Source: Acidobacteriaceae bacterium
GTDB taxonomy: Bacteria > Acidobacteriota > Terriglobia > Terriglobales > Acidobacteriaceae
Direction of reading: 5' to 3'
Length of the DNA stretch: 64,000 bases
Assembly: GCA_025462885.1 (NCBI GenBank)
Contig: JAOAPN010000004.1
Span: 496,001-560,000 of the forward strand
Part shown: in pieces, positions 15,485 to 23,694 of the stretch
Numbering within the stretch: position 1 is the first letter of the stretch
How the letters are laid out: each line of letters starts with the position of its first letter
Position numbers and translations under genes: made by a program
The notes under the pieces: generated by a model
What the model was told of the DNA's origin: nothing
Database searches by the model: none
Seen by the model: the letters and a program-made list of their open reading frames with translations, nothing else

Positions 15485-16798
15485 TCAGGTCTGCGGGACG
15501 CTCATCACGTTGGTTTTGATCTGGATGGGAGTCTCGGGGAGATTGAACGCAGGTTGAGTATCCGGATGGGCCGGGTTGAAGTCGGGGATGTTTGGCGCGA
15601 GGAATTGTGCCAGGGGAAGTTTGGCATCGCGGATTCCATGGACGACGCAGCGCGCCAGTTCGTACGCGCCGTAGGTGTTGAAGTGGGTGTTGTCGCTGAT
15701 GGGATCGGGCTGGTTGGGGTAGGTGTTGGCGGGGTAGTGCATGAAGGCGTGGAAGGCGGCGTCCGGGCCAAGGGCTTCGAAGAGGGTCTTGGACATGGCG
15801 TTGAGGTCGATGAGCGCGACCTTCTGCTCGGCGGCTAGCTGACGGACGGCGTCGGGATAGTCGCCCAGGGAGTTGGTGATGTGGCCGGCAGCGTCGAAGG
15901 TGTTGCGGTTCATCGCGGTGACGACGATAGGGATTGCTCCGGCGGCGCGAGCCTTAGCGATGGATTCGGTGAAGATGCGCTTGTACTCGGCTAGTGGAAC
16001 TGCGGCTTCGTTGGTCTTGGGATTCAACTTCTGGTCGTTGTGATTGAACTGGAGGAAGAGGTAGTCGCCGGGTTGGATGAGGGAAAAGATCTTGGCAAAG
16101 CGCTGTTCGGAGACGAACGACTTTACGGTCTCGCCGGACTCGGCGTGGTTCGCGATGACGATGCCGGGATTAAAGAAGCGCGGCAGCATCTGGCCCCAGG
16201 CAGCCCAGGGCTCGATGTCCTGATCGACGACGGTGGAGTCGCCAGCCAGGTAGATTGTCGGTTCTTTAATAGGCTCGATGGAGATGGAACGGACCGAGGG
16301 GTGATCGCCGTTGAACTCCAGCGTGAGCTTGGGGTCCCAGTTGAGATTGCCGACCTCGCGGGGCTTGAGTCGAACTTTATTGTCGGGGCCGCCGGTGGGG
16401 GATTTGATCTCGGGGACGCGGACATTGACGTCAAAGGTGCGGGTCTCGGAGGCGTTGGCTTTGGTCGCGACCTTCTCCAGCATGAGGCGGCGGGCTTCAG
16501 CCTTGACGGTGGTGGTGGCGGCCAGCGGTCCACCGAGGATCACGGTGACGCGATAGCTACCTTCGGGGATCGGGACGGAGAAGAAAAACGGCTTGTCGCT
16601 GGTGCAGGCTTTGCCGGCGATCTCGGGGACGGTGTTGAGATCGAATCCAGCCGTGGTGTCCGTGTAGAGCGAGACCGGGGAGAGCGTTGCGAACATGCGG
16701 TTGGCGGGGCCGCAGGCGTACTTCATCAGGGCGGGATTGACGGGTTGGGCGAGGGTCGTCGAGGTCAGGGCAAGGGCTGGAAGTACGAGCTTGAGCAT
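15485..16798 (-). CDS. Secreted carbohydrate esterase family 12 (rhamnogalacturonan acetylesterase)
   Basis: 437 residues from the ATG at 16798 (signal peptide MLKLVLPALALTSTTLAQ); in-frame GTG codons up to 16861 are alternatives and no ribosome site decides. An N-terminal beta-sandwich of about 170 residues is followed by an SGNH-hydrolase domain. This has YLAGDSTVVD (nucleophile Ser), LFLQFNHNDQK and, near the end, PISDNTHFNTYGAYELAR (catalytic Asp/His). CE12 enzymes remove acetyl groups from rhamnogalacturonan I, which opens the backbone to GH28/GH106. It lies downstream of a porin gene on the same strand, separated by a family A repeat. Confidence 0.88.
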   Translation of the reverse strand: MLKLVLPALALTSTTLAQPVNPALMKYACGPANRMFATLSPVSLYTDTTAGFDLNTVPEIAGKACTSDKPFFFSVPIPEGSYRVTVILGGPLAATTTVKAEARRLMLEKVATKANASETRTFDVNVRVPEIKSPTGGPDNKVRLKPREVGNLNWDPKLTLEFNGDHPSVRSISIEPIKEPTIYLAGDSTVVDQDIEPWAAWGQMLPRFFNPGIVIANHAESGETVKSFVSEQRFAKIFSLIQPGDYLFLQFNHNDQKLNPKTNEAAVPLAEYKRIFTESIAKARAAGAIPIVVTAMNRNTFDAAGHITNSLGDYPDAVRQLAAEQKVALIDLNAMSKTLFEALGPDAAFHAFMHYPANTYPNQPDPISDNTHFNTYGAYELARCVVHGIRDAKLPLAQFLAPNIPDFNPAHPDTQPAFNLPETPIQIKTNVMSVPQT

Positions 16799-16867
16799 GG
16801 TTGCCGTGTTTGCGATGAGGAAGGGTTTCACATGGGGAATATTACTACTCGCAGCCGACACAGTGCC

Positions 16868-16924
16868 AAGTCGCCCTGACGCCGGGCAGGCGCCACTTCG
16901 TGGGGTATTGGACGCTTCGCGTAA
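16868..16924 (+). repeat. Dispersed triple-hairpin repeat, family A, copy 3
   Basis: Near-consensus copy: cgccctgacgccgggc, then CCAC-TTC-GTGG, then ACGC-TTC-GCGT. It lies between the porin and CE12 genes, both on the minus strand, close to the porin 3' end. Confidence 0.85.
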
Positions 16925-16952
16925 TAAGACGGCTTTATTGCGATGGGATTAG

Positions 16953-18362
16953 CTAAAAATGGACGATCAGATCGGTGGCGGCGGTGAACTGGTTGCGGTG
17001 GGTGCCGCTGTCGTAGGCCGGAGTGTCCCAGGCGTGGTCGAAGCGCAGTTCAGGGCGGATCTGGATGGTGGTTCCGATCCAGTGGTTCCAGCTCAGGGTG
17101 TTCTCGGAGTAGCGGGTCTGATAGCCGGTGCGCTGACCCTTTTTGTCGTTGAGGAAGTCGGACCGGATCGTCACGAAGTCGTGGGGTGATAGCTGCTTAT
17201 TCAGGTAGTTCACGAAGGCGTATTCGGGAGCGGTGCAGCGGATCTGGCCGGGACGGCAGAAGGCTCCGTTGGTATTCGGTTCTGGCGCGATGGGGCCGCC
17301 GACCGCGGAAACACCGGTCTGGTACATGTACCAGGTTTCGGTGGCCATGTGGATGGTCTTCGAGAATTTGTGGTACCAGGTGGCGTCGTATTGCTGGAGG
17401 TTGTCGAAGGCATACTTGCTGTCGTTGATGCCGTTGGCGCAGAGGTAGAAGTTGTCCTTGACGGAGCGGGTGGTGTAGCTGAGGCAGGCGGTGCCGGAGG
17501 GCTTGGCGTCGGCGGTCCAGGGCGCGACGTCGTGGCTGGCGGTGATACCGAGCTGGACCAGCCAGCGATCGTTGAGCTTGATGGTCGCGAGGACACCGGT
17601 GTCGGTGAAGGGATCGATGACGTAGAGCAGGGAGTGGCTGAAGAGGTAGTTGTTGGGGGAGAGCTGGGCTTCGATGCCTGGAATGGAGATGTAGCGGCCG
17701 ATGCGGAGGTTCATGCCCTGCGCGACGTGGGGGAAGTAGAGGTCAAGGTATTCCAGCGAAGGGTCGAAGCCGTACTGGCGGTTGTGATCGATGAGCTGGC
17801 TGCTGAAGTAGCCCTTGTTGGTGGTGTAGCGGTAGTCGGTGCCGTAGAGAGCGGTGAGATGGAAGCCCCAGTCGATGTGGTCGCGTTGGACGGAGTCGGG
17901 AAGGCGCTCGACATAGAGGACGGCCTGGTTAAGCTGGAAGCGATTGGAGTAGAGGTCGTTGCCGACGGGAGAATTCCTGTGGGTCGAGGTGCTGGCGTTG
18001 ACGGTGGGGTCGAGCCAGCCATAGATCTTGATGCGGCTGCGGGCGCTGTTGATAGCGGTCATCAGGGGGTAGCTGTTGGTATCGGGCTCGCCGATGACGG
18101 GGGAGCCGCCGTAGGGCCAGTCGGCGAAGGGGAAGGGCGGGGCGTCGATCGGCGAGGGAACTCCCCTGCGGGCGGGGGGAGTGGAGGCGGGAGCGTTGGA
18201 GTCGGGATGCCAGTCGTTGCCGTAGAAATCGGCCCAGCGAACGAAGAAATTTTTGGCGGGAGTGGCTGGAGAGGGCTGGCCTTGGTCTTGCGCTTGTGCG
18301 TTAAGAAAGCTGAGAAAGATGAGAGAGAGGAGGAGCGGCAAGACTCTGACAGGTGGGGTCAT
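16953..18362 (-). CDS. Outer-membrane beta-barrel porin (BBP2/OmpL-like)
   Basis: 469 residues with a signal peptide (MTPPVRVLPLLLSLIFLSFL.., AQA-Q cleavage). It has a Pro-rich linker and then alternating amphipathic strands such as IKIYGWLDPTVNAS, FHLTALYGTDYRY and LRIGRYISIPGIE, ending in a terminal Phe (TDLIVHF), typical of barrel insertion. The pattern resembles the putative beta-barrel porin-2 (OmpL-like) family. It probably carries small solutes across the outer membrane. Being upstream of CE12 it may admit pectin oligosaccharides, but that is inference. Confidence 0.8.
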   Translation of the reverse strand: MTPPVRVLPLLLSLIFLSFLNAQAQDQGQPSPATPAKNFFVRWADFYGNDWHPDSNAPASTPPARRGVPSPIDAPPFPFADWPYGGSPVIGEPDTNSYPLMTAINSARSRIKIYGWLDPTVNASTSTHRNSPVGNDLYSNRFQLNQAVLYVERLPDSVQRDHIDWGFHLTALYGTDYRYTTNKGYFSSQLIDHNRQYGFDPSLEYLDLYFPHVAQGMNLRIGRYISIPGIEAQLSPNNYLFSHSLLYVIDPFTDTGVLATIKLNDRWLVQLGITASHDVAPWTADAKPSGTACLSYTTRSVKDNFYLCANGINDSKYAFDNLQQYDATWYHKFSKTIHMATETWYMYQTGVSAVGGPIAPEPNTNGAFCRPGQIRCTAPEYAFVNYLNKQLSPHDFVTIRSDFLNDKKGQRTGYQTRYSENTLSWNHWIGTTIQIRPELRFDHAWDTPAYDSGTHRNQFTAATDLIVHF

Positions 18363-18457
18363 GCCGCTGCCTCTGTTTTCACAGTCCGAAAAGCCATCTC
18401 GAAAGTATCGCAGCCGTCGCGTAAAGATTTCGTAAGTGTGACGGCTTCTCGGCGCTC

Positions 18458-19069
18458 TTATTCGGCCAGGTTCTGGGGTTGCTTGTCGAAGTCCATGCCG
18501 AAAGTGAAGCGTTCAACGACCATGCAGAAGATGTGTTCGAGGGCCAGATGAGACTCCTGGATGTTCATGGTGACGTCGGAGGGGATGACGACGTTGTACT
18601 CGCAGAGTTCGCGCATCCTGCCGCCGTTGCCGCCGGTGAAGCCGATGGTGGGGATGCCTTGTTTGGCGCACTGTTCGAGGGCGGCGATGATGTTTTTGGA
18701 GTTGCCGGAGGTGGAGATGCCGAGGAACACGTCTCCGGGCTGGCCGAGGGCTTCGATCTGACGGCTGAAGACGGTCTCATAGCCGAAATCGTTACCACCG
18801 GCGGTGAGGATCGAGGTGTCGGTGGTGAGCGCGATGGCGCGGAGGGCGGGGCGGTTGACGGTGAGACGGACGACGAACTCGGCGACCAGGTGCTGGGCGT
18901 CGGCGGCGGAGCCACCGTTACCGGCGACCAGCAGCTTGCCACCGTTCTGCATGGCCTTTGCTGTGAGCTGGCCGACGGAGACGATGGTATCCGCGATGTT
19001 GGGGTCAGACAGCACAGCCTGCATTGTGGCGATGGACTGGGCGAGCTGCTTCTGGACGAGTTGCTTCAT
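18458..19069 (-). CDS. gmhA: D-sedoheptulose 7-phosphate isomerase
   Basis: 203 residues with a single SIS domain: GKLLVAGNGGSAADAQHLVAEFV, then GISTSGNSKNIIAAL and a final ESHLALEHIFCMVVE matching the GmhA helix with the zinc-site His. It makes D-glycero-D-manno-heptose 7-phosphate, the first step to the heptose of lipopolysaccharide. It follows the GtrA gene by 33 bases on the same strand, fitting a surface-glycan unit. The other heptose genes are not in the window. Confidence 0.93.
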   Translation of the reverse strand: MKQLVQKQLAQSIATMQAVLSDPNIADTIVSVGQLTAKAMQNGGKLLVAGNGGSAADAQHLVAEFVVRLTVNRPALRAIALTTDTSILTAGGNDFGYETVFSRQIEALGQPGDVFLGISTSGNSKNIIAALEQCAKQGIPTIGFTGGNGGRMRELCEYNVVIPSDVTMNIQESHLALEHIFCMVVERFTFGMDFDKQPQNLAE

Positions 19070-19102
19070 GAAAAAGGCTCCGACTGGTAAGAGTACTTGG
19101 GG

Positions 19103-19606
19103 TCAGATGCGGAAAGAGAACTTCTTGTGGCCAAAATAACTCAGGGTGGCGGTGAATACGGTGATGACCGCTCCAGCGAGGTAGGGGGCAAGCTGGTGGG
19201 TCAGGGGATAGCGCATGAAGAGGTGGGTGAGGATGGGCAGCGCGATGATCTCGGGAAGCATTCCGACGCCGTAGACGGCGAAGCAGCGAAGCCACTCGCG
19301 GAGATAATTGCCGTGGGTGTGGAAGACGAAGTGTTTGTAGCAGAGGAACGCCATGGTGATGCCGATGGGTTTGGCGGAGACGGATGCCAGGACCACCGTG
19401 AGCGGCAGGTAGTGACGCGGGAGGAAGCGCCCGTAGAGGAAGACGAAGCCAGAGTAGAGGAGATAGGCGAAGACAGTGTTCCAGACGCCGACGAGCAGGT
19501 AGCGAAGCACCTCGCTGGGAGGGAGTTTGCGGCGGAGGCTGGCGAAGGGGCCGGTGGGCGGCGGCGTGGCTGGGATCGCGGGGGGTGTGGTGGTGATGGG
19601 TGGCAC
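19103..19606 (-). CDS. GtrA-family membrane protein
   Basis: 167 residues. A Pro/Thr-rich N terminus is followed by four hydrophobic helices and the family pattern LRYLLVGVWNTVFAYLLYS, VSAKPIGITMAFLCYKHFVF and a final LSYFGHKKFSFR. GtrA proteins are thought to help move polyprenyl-linked sugars across the membrane for surface polysaccharide synthesis. It is upstream of gmhA in the same transcription direction. Confidence 0.88.
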   Translation of the reverse strand: MPPITTTPPAIPATPPPTGPFASLRRKLPPSEVLRYLLVGVWNTVFAYLLYSGFVFLYGRFLPRHYLPLTVVLASVSAKPIGITMAFLCYKHFVFHTHGNYLREWLRCFAVYGVGMLPEIIALPILTHLFMRYPLTHQLAPYLAGAVITVFTATLSYFGHKKFSFRI

Positions 19607-19752
19607 GGTATTCCTTCGGTTGATGTTTCGGTTCGGCTCACAGTCTCTCTATAGTGTGCCATGCGATGAATGCATCACGAGATGTTGCAGGCAGGATGTT
19701 GGATCGGGACGGGTAAGGCTTTAGTATTGCTGGCGTTGGTCTTGTGGAGTGA

Positions 19753-20703
19753 ATGGTGCATGACAGAGAGGCAGGCGTGGTGAAACGAGTGATCGCGGGG
19801 TTATGCGTGGGAATGATGGCGGGAGTCGGGTTTGCGCAGCAGCCCGTGGCGGTACCGTCGGCGAATGTGTTGACCAAAGGCAAGACGATGCTTCTATGGC
19901 CGACCGGTGCTCCCGGGGCCCTGGGAGATGTGAGCGATGACACACCCACTTTGACGGTGTATCTACCGACGGGAGTCAATGCAACAAAGACGGGCGTGGT
20001 GGTGGCTCCCGGGGGCGGGTATCAGCATCTTTCTCTCATTAAGGAAGGAGAAAATGTTGCTCTTTGGCTTAACTCGCAGGGGGTTGCGGCTTTTGTGCTG
20101 ACCTACCGGCTTGGTCCGAAGTATCACCATCCGATCGAGATTGGGGATGCACAGCGAGCGATCCGAACGGTCCGGGCGAATGCCGCGGAGTATGGGATTG
20201 CGACCGATCATGTGGGAATGTGGGGATTCTCCGCGGGCGGGCATCTGACCGCCACGGCGGGGACGCGCTTCGATGCGGGGAATGCGAATGCGACCGATCC
20301 GATTGAGCGGCAGGGTTGCCGGCCCGACTTTCTGGTGTTGGCCTATCCGGTGATTACGCTGATGGAGCCTTCGGCCCATGGCGGATCGCGGAAGTACCTG
20401 TTGGGGGATTCGCCCGATCCGGCGCTGGTGCAGTCGCTCTCAGCCGAGACGCAGGTGACGAAGGATACGCCGCCGACGTTTCTGTTTTCGACGACAGAGG
20501 ATAAGACGGTACCGGTGGTGAACAGCGTCATGTTCTACGAGGCGCTGGTGAAGGCCAGGGTTCCGGCGGAGATGCATATCTTCCAGCATGGAGCGCACGG
20601 AGCGGGGCTTGCGCCAGCGAATCCGGAGCTGAGTGTGTGGCCGGATTTGCTGATCAAGTGGATGCGGGAACGGGGATACGCCGCTGCACCAGCAGGTCAG
20701 TAG
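19753..20703 (+). CDS. Secreted alpha/beta-hydrolase (acetyl-xylan-esterase-like)
   Basis: 316 residues with a signal peptide (VIAGLCVGMMAGVGFAQ). The fold markers are the oxyanion motif VVVAPGGGYQHLS, the nucleophile elbow MWGFSAGGHLT (Ser), the Asp region FLFSTTEDKTVP and a His in FQHGAHGAGLA. These match the esterase/lipase group that deacetylates plant polysaccharides or oligosaccharides. A GTG at 19780, preceded by gagagg, is an alternative start that leaves the signal peptide whole. A link to the pectin enzymes is plausible but unproven. Confidence 0.85.
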   Translation: MVHDREAGVVKRVIAGLCVGMMAGVGFAQQPVAVPSANVLTKGKTMLLWPTGAPGALGDVSDDTPTLTVYLPTGVNATKTGVVVAPGGGYQHLSLIKEGENVALWLNSQGVAAFVLTYRLGPKYHHPIEIGDAQRAIRTVRANAAEYGIATDHVGMWGFSAGGHLTATAGTRFDAGNANATDPIERQGCRPDFLVLAYPVITLMEPSAHGGSRKYLLGDSPDPALVQSLSAETQVTKDTPPTFLFSTTEDKTVPVVNSVMFYEALVKARVPAEMHIFQHGAHGAGLAPANPELSVWPDLLIKWMRERGYAAAPAGQ

Positions 20704-20713
20704 GGAGGTTGCA

Positions 20714-20992
20714 ATGACGGTTCGGGAGTTTGAGACGAGCGGCAGTGCCCAGTTCCAAGGGGTGCTGCTCGCCCTGTGGTGGGATGCGAAGGGTGATTGG
20801 GAGAAGGCGCATGAAGTCGCGCAGGATGTCCCCGGTTCGGACGGCGCGTGGGTTCATGCCTATCTGCATCGCAAGGAGGGCGATGTGGGGAATGCCGGAT
20901 ATTGGTATCGGCAGGCAGGACGGCGCGTGGCCGCAGGGGATCTGCGCGCGGAGTGGGAGTCCATGGTGACGGAGCTGCTTCAGCGAAGGTAG
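20714..20992 (+). CDS. Small conserved-looking protein of unknown function
   Basis: 92 residues starting 10 bases after the esterase stop, with a ribosome site (gggaggttgca). Helical pattern with LLALWWDAKGDWEKAHEVAQ, WVHAYLHRKEGD and NAGYWYRQAGR. The repeated helix-turn-helix look (AHEVAQ, NAGYWYRQAG) recalls TPR/Sel1-type units, but I cannot name a family. No signal peptide or membrane segment. The last 13 bases overlap the cupin gene on the other strand. Confidence 0.75.
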   Translation: MTVREFETSGSAQFQGVLLALWWDAKGDWEKAHEVAQDVPGSDGAWVHAYLHRKEGDVGNAGYWYRQAGRRVAAGDLRAEWESMVTELLQRR

Positions 20993-21336
20993 GCGTCGGT
21001 CTTGTCGATCCAGTCCTGCCGGGGTGGGGCGAAGACGTCGAAGGCGAGCGTGTCTTCGAGGGCTACGGCGGAGTGGGGGAGGTCTCGGGGAATGACCAGG
21101 ACTTCGCCGGAGCGGACGATGCGGGTGTCTCCCGCGCCGAAGTCGAACTCGAGGCTGCCCGTGACGATGAAAGAAATTTGCTCATTGGGGTGGGAGTGGA
21201 GTGGAACGATGCAGCTCTTGGCGAGGTGAAAACGGGTGAGCATGGCCTCGGTTCCGTGGAGAAACTGGCGCTGGAGAAGGGGATTGAGCTGCTCGATTTC
21301 AATGTCGGACCAGCGGTACTGGGTGGGGCTGGACAT
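20980..21336 (-). CDS. Single-domain cupin protein
   Basis: 118 residues forming one cupin barrel. Motif 1 is PLHSHPNEQISFIVTGSLEF (HxH and Glu metal ligands near 49-56) and motif 2 is VLVIPRDLPHSAVALEDTL (His near 92). Cupins bind a metal and act as small oxygenases, isomerases or binding proteins; nothing here decides which. It is convergent with, and overlaps by 13 bases, the upstream 92-residue gene. Confidence 0.85.
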   Translation of the reverse strand: MSSPTQYRWSDIEIEQLNPLLQRQFLHGTEAMLTRFHLAKSCIVPLHSHPNEQISFIVTGSLEFDFGAGDTRIVRSGEVLVIPRDLPHSAVALEDTLAFDVFAPPRQDWIDKTDAYLR

Positions 21337-21547
21337 GGGGGACTGCCTTTCGGTGGCATGGGTTTCAGTCTTTCCGCTTTATGTTGCGCGGGACCTTGTG
21401 TAGAGTAACGAAAACAAGTCAGTTAGGCAGCGTCGCCAAATTGCACGGCGGATTTTTCCAGGATCGCCCCATTCTTAGCATTGCTTTGGGGCTGACTTCG
21501 GCGAACTTCCATCCAGAATGACTACTCTTGAAACAGGTGATTGAACC

Positions 21548-23020
21548 ATGCGGCTTCCAGTAGTGAAGGTATTTCTGTCTTCGTTGTTCGCGCTGACGTT
21601 GACCTTGACGGTCGGCGTCTTTCTATCGTGTAGCCCTGTGGCGATGGCGCAGACGACGGCTCCTGTGGCGACAACTGAATTGGCTAGCTCGACGGGCGAT
21701 TCGGCCCGTATGGCCGCGCTGGAGAAACAGGTAGCCGATCAAACGGCGGCGATTGCGGCGGCGCAGACGGCGGGCGACAACGCCTGGATGCTGGTGTCGG
21801 CGGCGCTGGTTCTGATGATGAGCGGGCCGGGACTGGCGCTCTTCTACGGCGGACTGGTGCGGAAGAAGAACATCCTGGGCACGATGATGCAGACCTTCGC
21901 CATGATGGCGGTGATTACGGTACTGTGGGCTCTCGTGACCTACTCCCTGGCGTTCGGGGACGGCGGGGCGTTTATCGGCGGGCTGCATAACGCTTTCCTG
22001 CATGGCGTGGGTCTGATGCCGGACAAGGACTACGCGGCGACCATTCCGCTGCAGACGTTCATGGTGTACCAGTTGATGTTCGCGATCATTACGCCTGCCC
22101 TGATCACCGGTGCGTTTGCGGAGCGGATGAAGTTTTCCGCCATGCTGGTGTTCATGATCCTGTGGGCGATCTTTATCTATAGCCCGATGGCGCACATGGT
22201 CTGGGGCAAGCATGGTTTGCTGAACGCGACGCTGGGCGGCAAGTTTCCTTGTCTGGACTTTGCGGGCGGAACCGTGGTGCATGTGACGTCGGGTGTCTCA
22301 GCGCTGGTGACGGCGATTTACCTGGGCAAGCGGCTGGGATATCCCAAGGTTCCGATGCCGCCGCACTCGGTGGTGCTGAGCTTCATTGGAGCCTGTATGT
22401 TGTGGGTGGGCTGGTTCGGATTCAACGCCGGTTCGGCGCTGGGTGCCGGGACCCTGGCGACTTCGGCGTTCGTGGCGACGCACTTTGGTGCAGCGGCTGC
22501 CGCCATCAGCTGGAGCGTGGCGGAGTGGATCCGTCAGGGCAAGCCTTCGGCGCTGGGAGCGATTTCAGGAGCTGTGGCTGGACTGGTCGCCATTACGCCG
22601 GCGGCTGGCTTCGTGACGCCGATGTCGGCACTGTGGATCGGCGCGATCGCCGGAGTGTTCTGCTACTTCATGGTGGTCAAGGTGAAGGCGTGGTTCGGCT
22701 ATGACGATTCGCTGGATGCCTTTGGCGTACATGGTGCGGGCGGTACCCTGGGTGCGCTGCTGACAGGCATCTTTGCGAACAGCGTCATCAACCCGATCTT
22801 CGGAGCGGGTAAGCCGACGGGTCTCCTGGAAGGGAACGCACATCAGTTGTTGAACCAGTTCGTCGGCGTGAGCATCGCGTGGAGCCTCTCGATTGTGGGG
22901 ACGCTTGTGATTCTGTTCCTCGTCGATAAGACATTGGGTCTGCGCGTGAGCGAAGACGATGAAAAGGAAGGTCTTGACCTGTCGCAGCATGGCGAAGAAG
23001 GGTACGATTGGGCGCACTAG
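21548..23020 (+). CDS. amt: Ammonium transporter (Amt family)
   Basis: 490 residues with an N-terminal signal sequence, about 11 membrane helices and family landmarks: GPGLALFYGGLVRKKN, FAMMAVITVLWALVTYSLAF, CLDFAGGTVVHVTSGVSALV, LWVGWFGFNAGSA and VHGAGGTLGALLTGIFA (the two pore histidines lie in the Amt-typical VH segments). It imports ammonium and is normally blocked by the P-II protein encoded 86 bases downstream. The C-terminal tail is short and acidic. Confidence 0.96.
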   Translation: MRLPVVKVFLSSLFALTLTLTVGVFLSCSPVAMAQTTAPVATTELASSTGDSARMAALEKQVADQTAAIAAAQTAGDNAWMLVSAALVLMMSGPGLALFYGGLVRKKNILGTMMQTFAMMAVITVLWALVTYSLAFGDGGAFIGGLHNAFLHGVGLMPDKDYAATIPLQTFMVYQLMFAIITPALITGAFAERMKFSAMLVFMILWAIFIYSPMAHMVWGKHGLLNATLGGKFPCLDFAGGTVVHVTSGVSALVTAIYLGKRLGYPKVPMPPHSVVLSFIGACMLWVGWFGFNAGSALGAGTLATSAFVATHFGAAAAAISWSVAEWIRQGKPSALGAISGAVAGLVAITPAAGFVTPMSALWIGAIAGVFCYFMVVKVKAWFGYDDSLDAFGVHGAGGTLGALLTGIFANSVINPIFGAGKPTGLLEGNAHQLLNQFVGVSIAWSLSIVGTLVILFLVDKTLGLRVSEDDEKEGLDLSQHGEEGYDWAH

Positions 23021-23030
23021 AATTCCGGTG

Positions 23031-23445
<415 letters not shown>

Positions 23446-23559
23446 GTCTGGACTGCAGGTTGCAATCGTAGTGTGGGAGCGTTGGTCCGGTGCTGCGTGG
23501 GGCCATTCTGATACGGAGGCCGCCGAGCGGTGACCTCCGTTCTATGGCTGTTATGCTTT

Positions 23560-23671
23560 AGAGCAAATTACCTGTTGCTGGGCAGTGGAATCTTTTGAGA
23601 AGTGCTGTTTTTCTTGAAAAAAACAGCCATGAGTTCGAAGTCTTCCTATACACCCACAGGCAATTTGCTCA
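23560..23671 (+). repeat. Inverted-repeat element, family B, copy 1 (diverged)
   Basis: About 112 bases with terminal inverted repeats GAGCAAATTACCTGT and ACAGGCAATTTGCTC. A central hairpin reads GCTGTTTTT-CTTG-AAAAAAACAGC. It shares layout and scattered identity with the copies at 46130 and 48943, but both terminal arms have changed together (GCAAATT versus GCATTTC), which keeps the stem paired. It lies immediately upstream of the chosen glnD start. Confidence 0.75.
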
Positions 23672-23694
23672 AGGCTCTTTCAGAGGCGAACACC

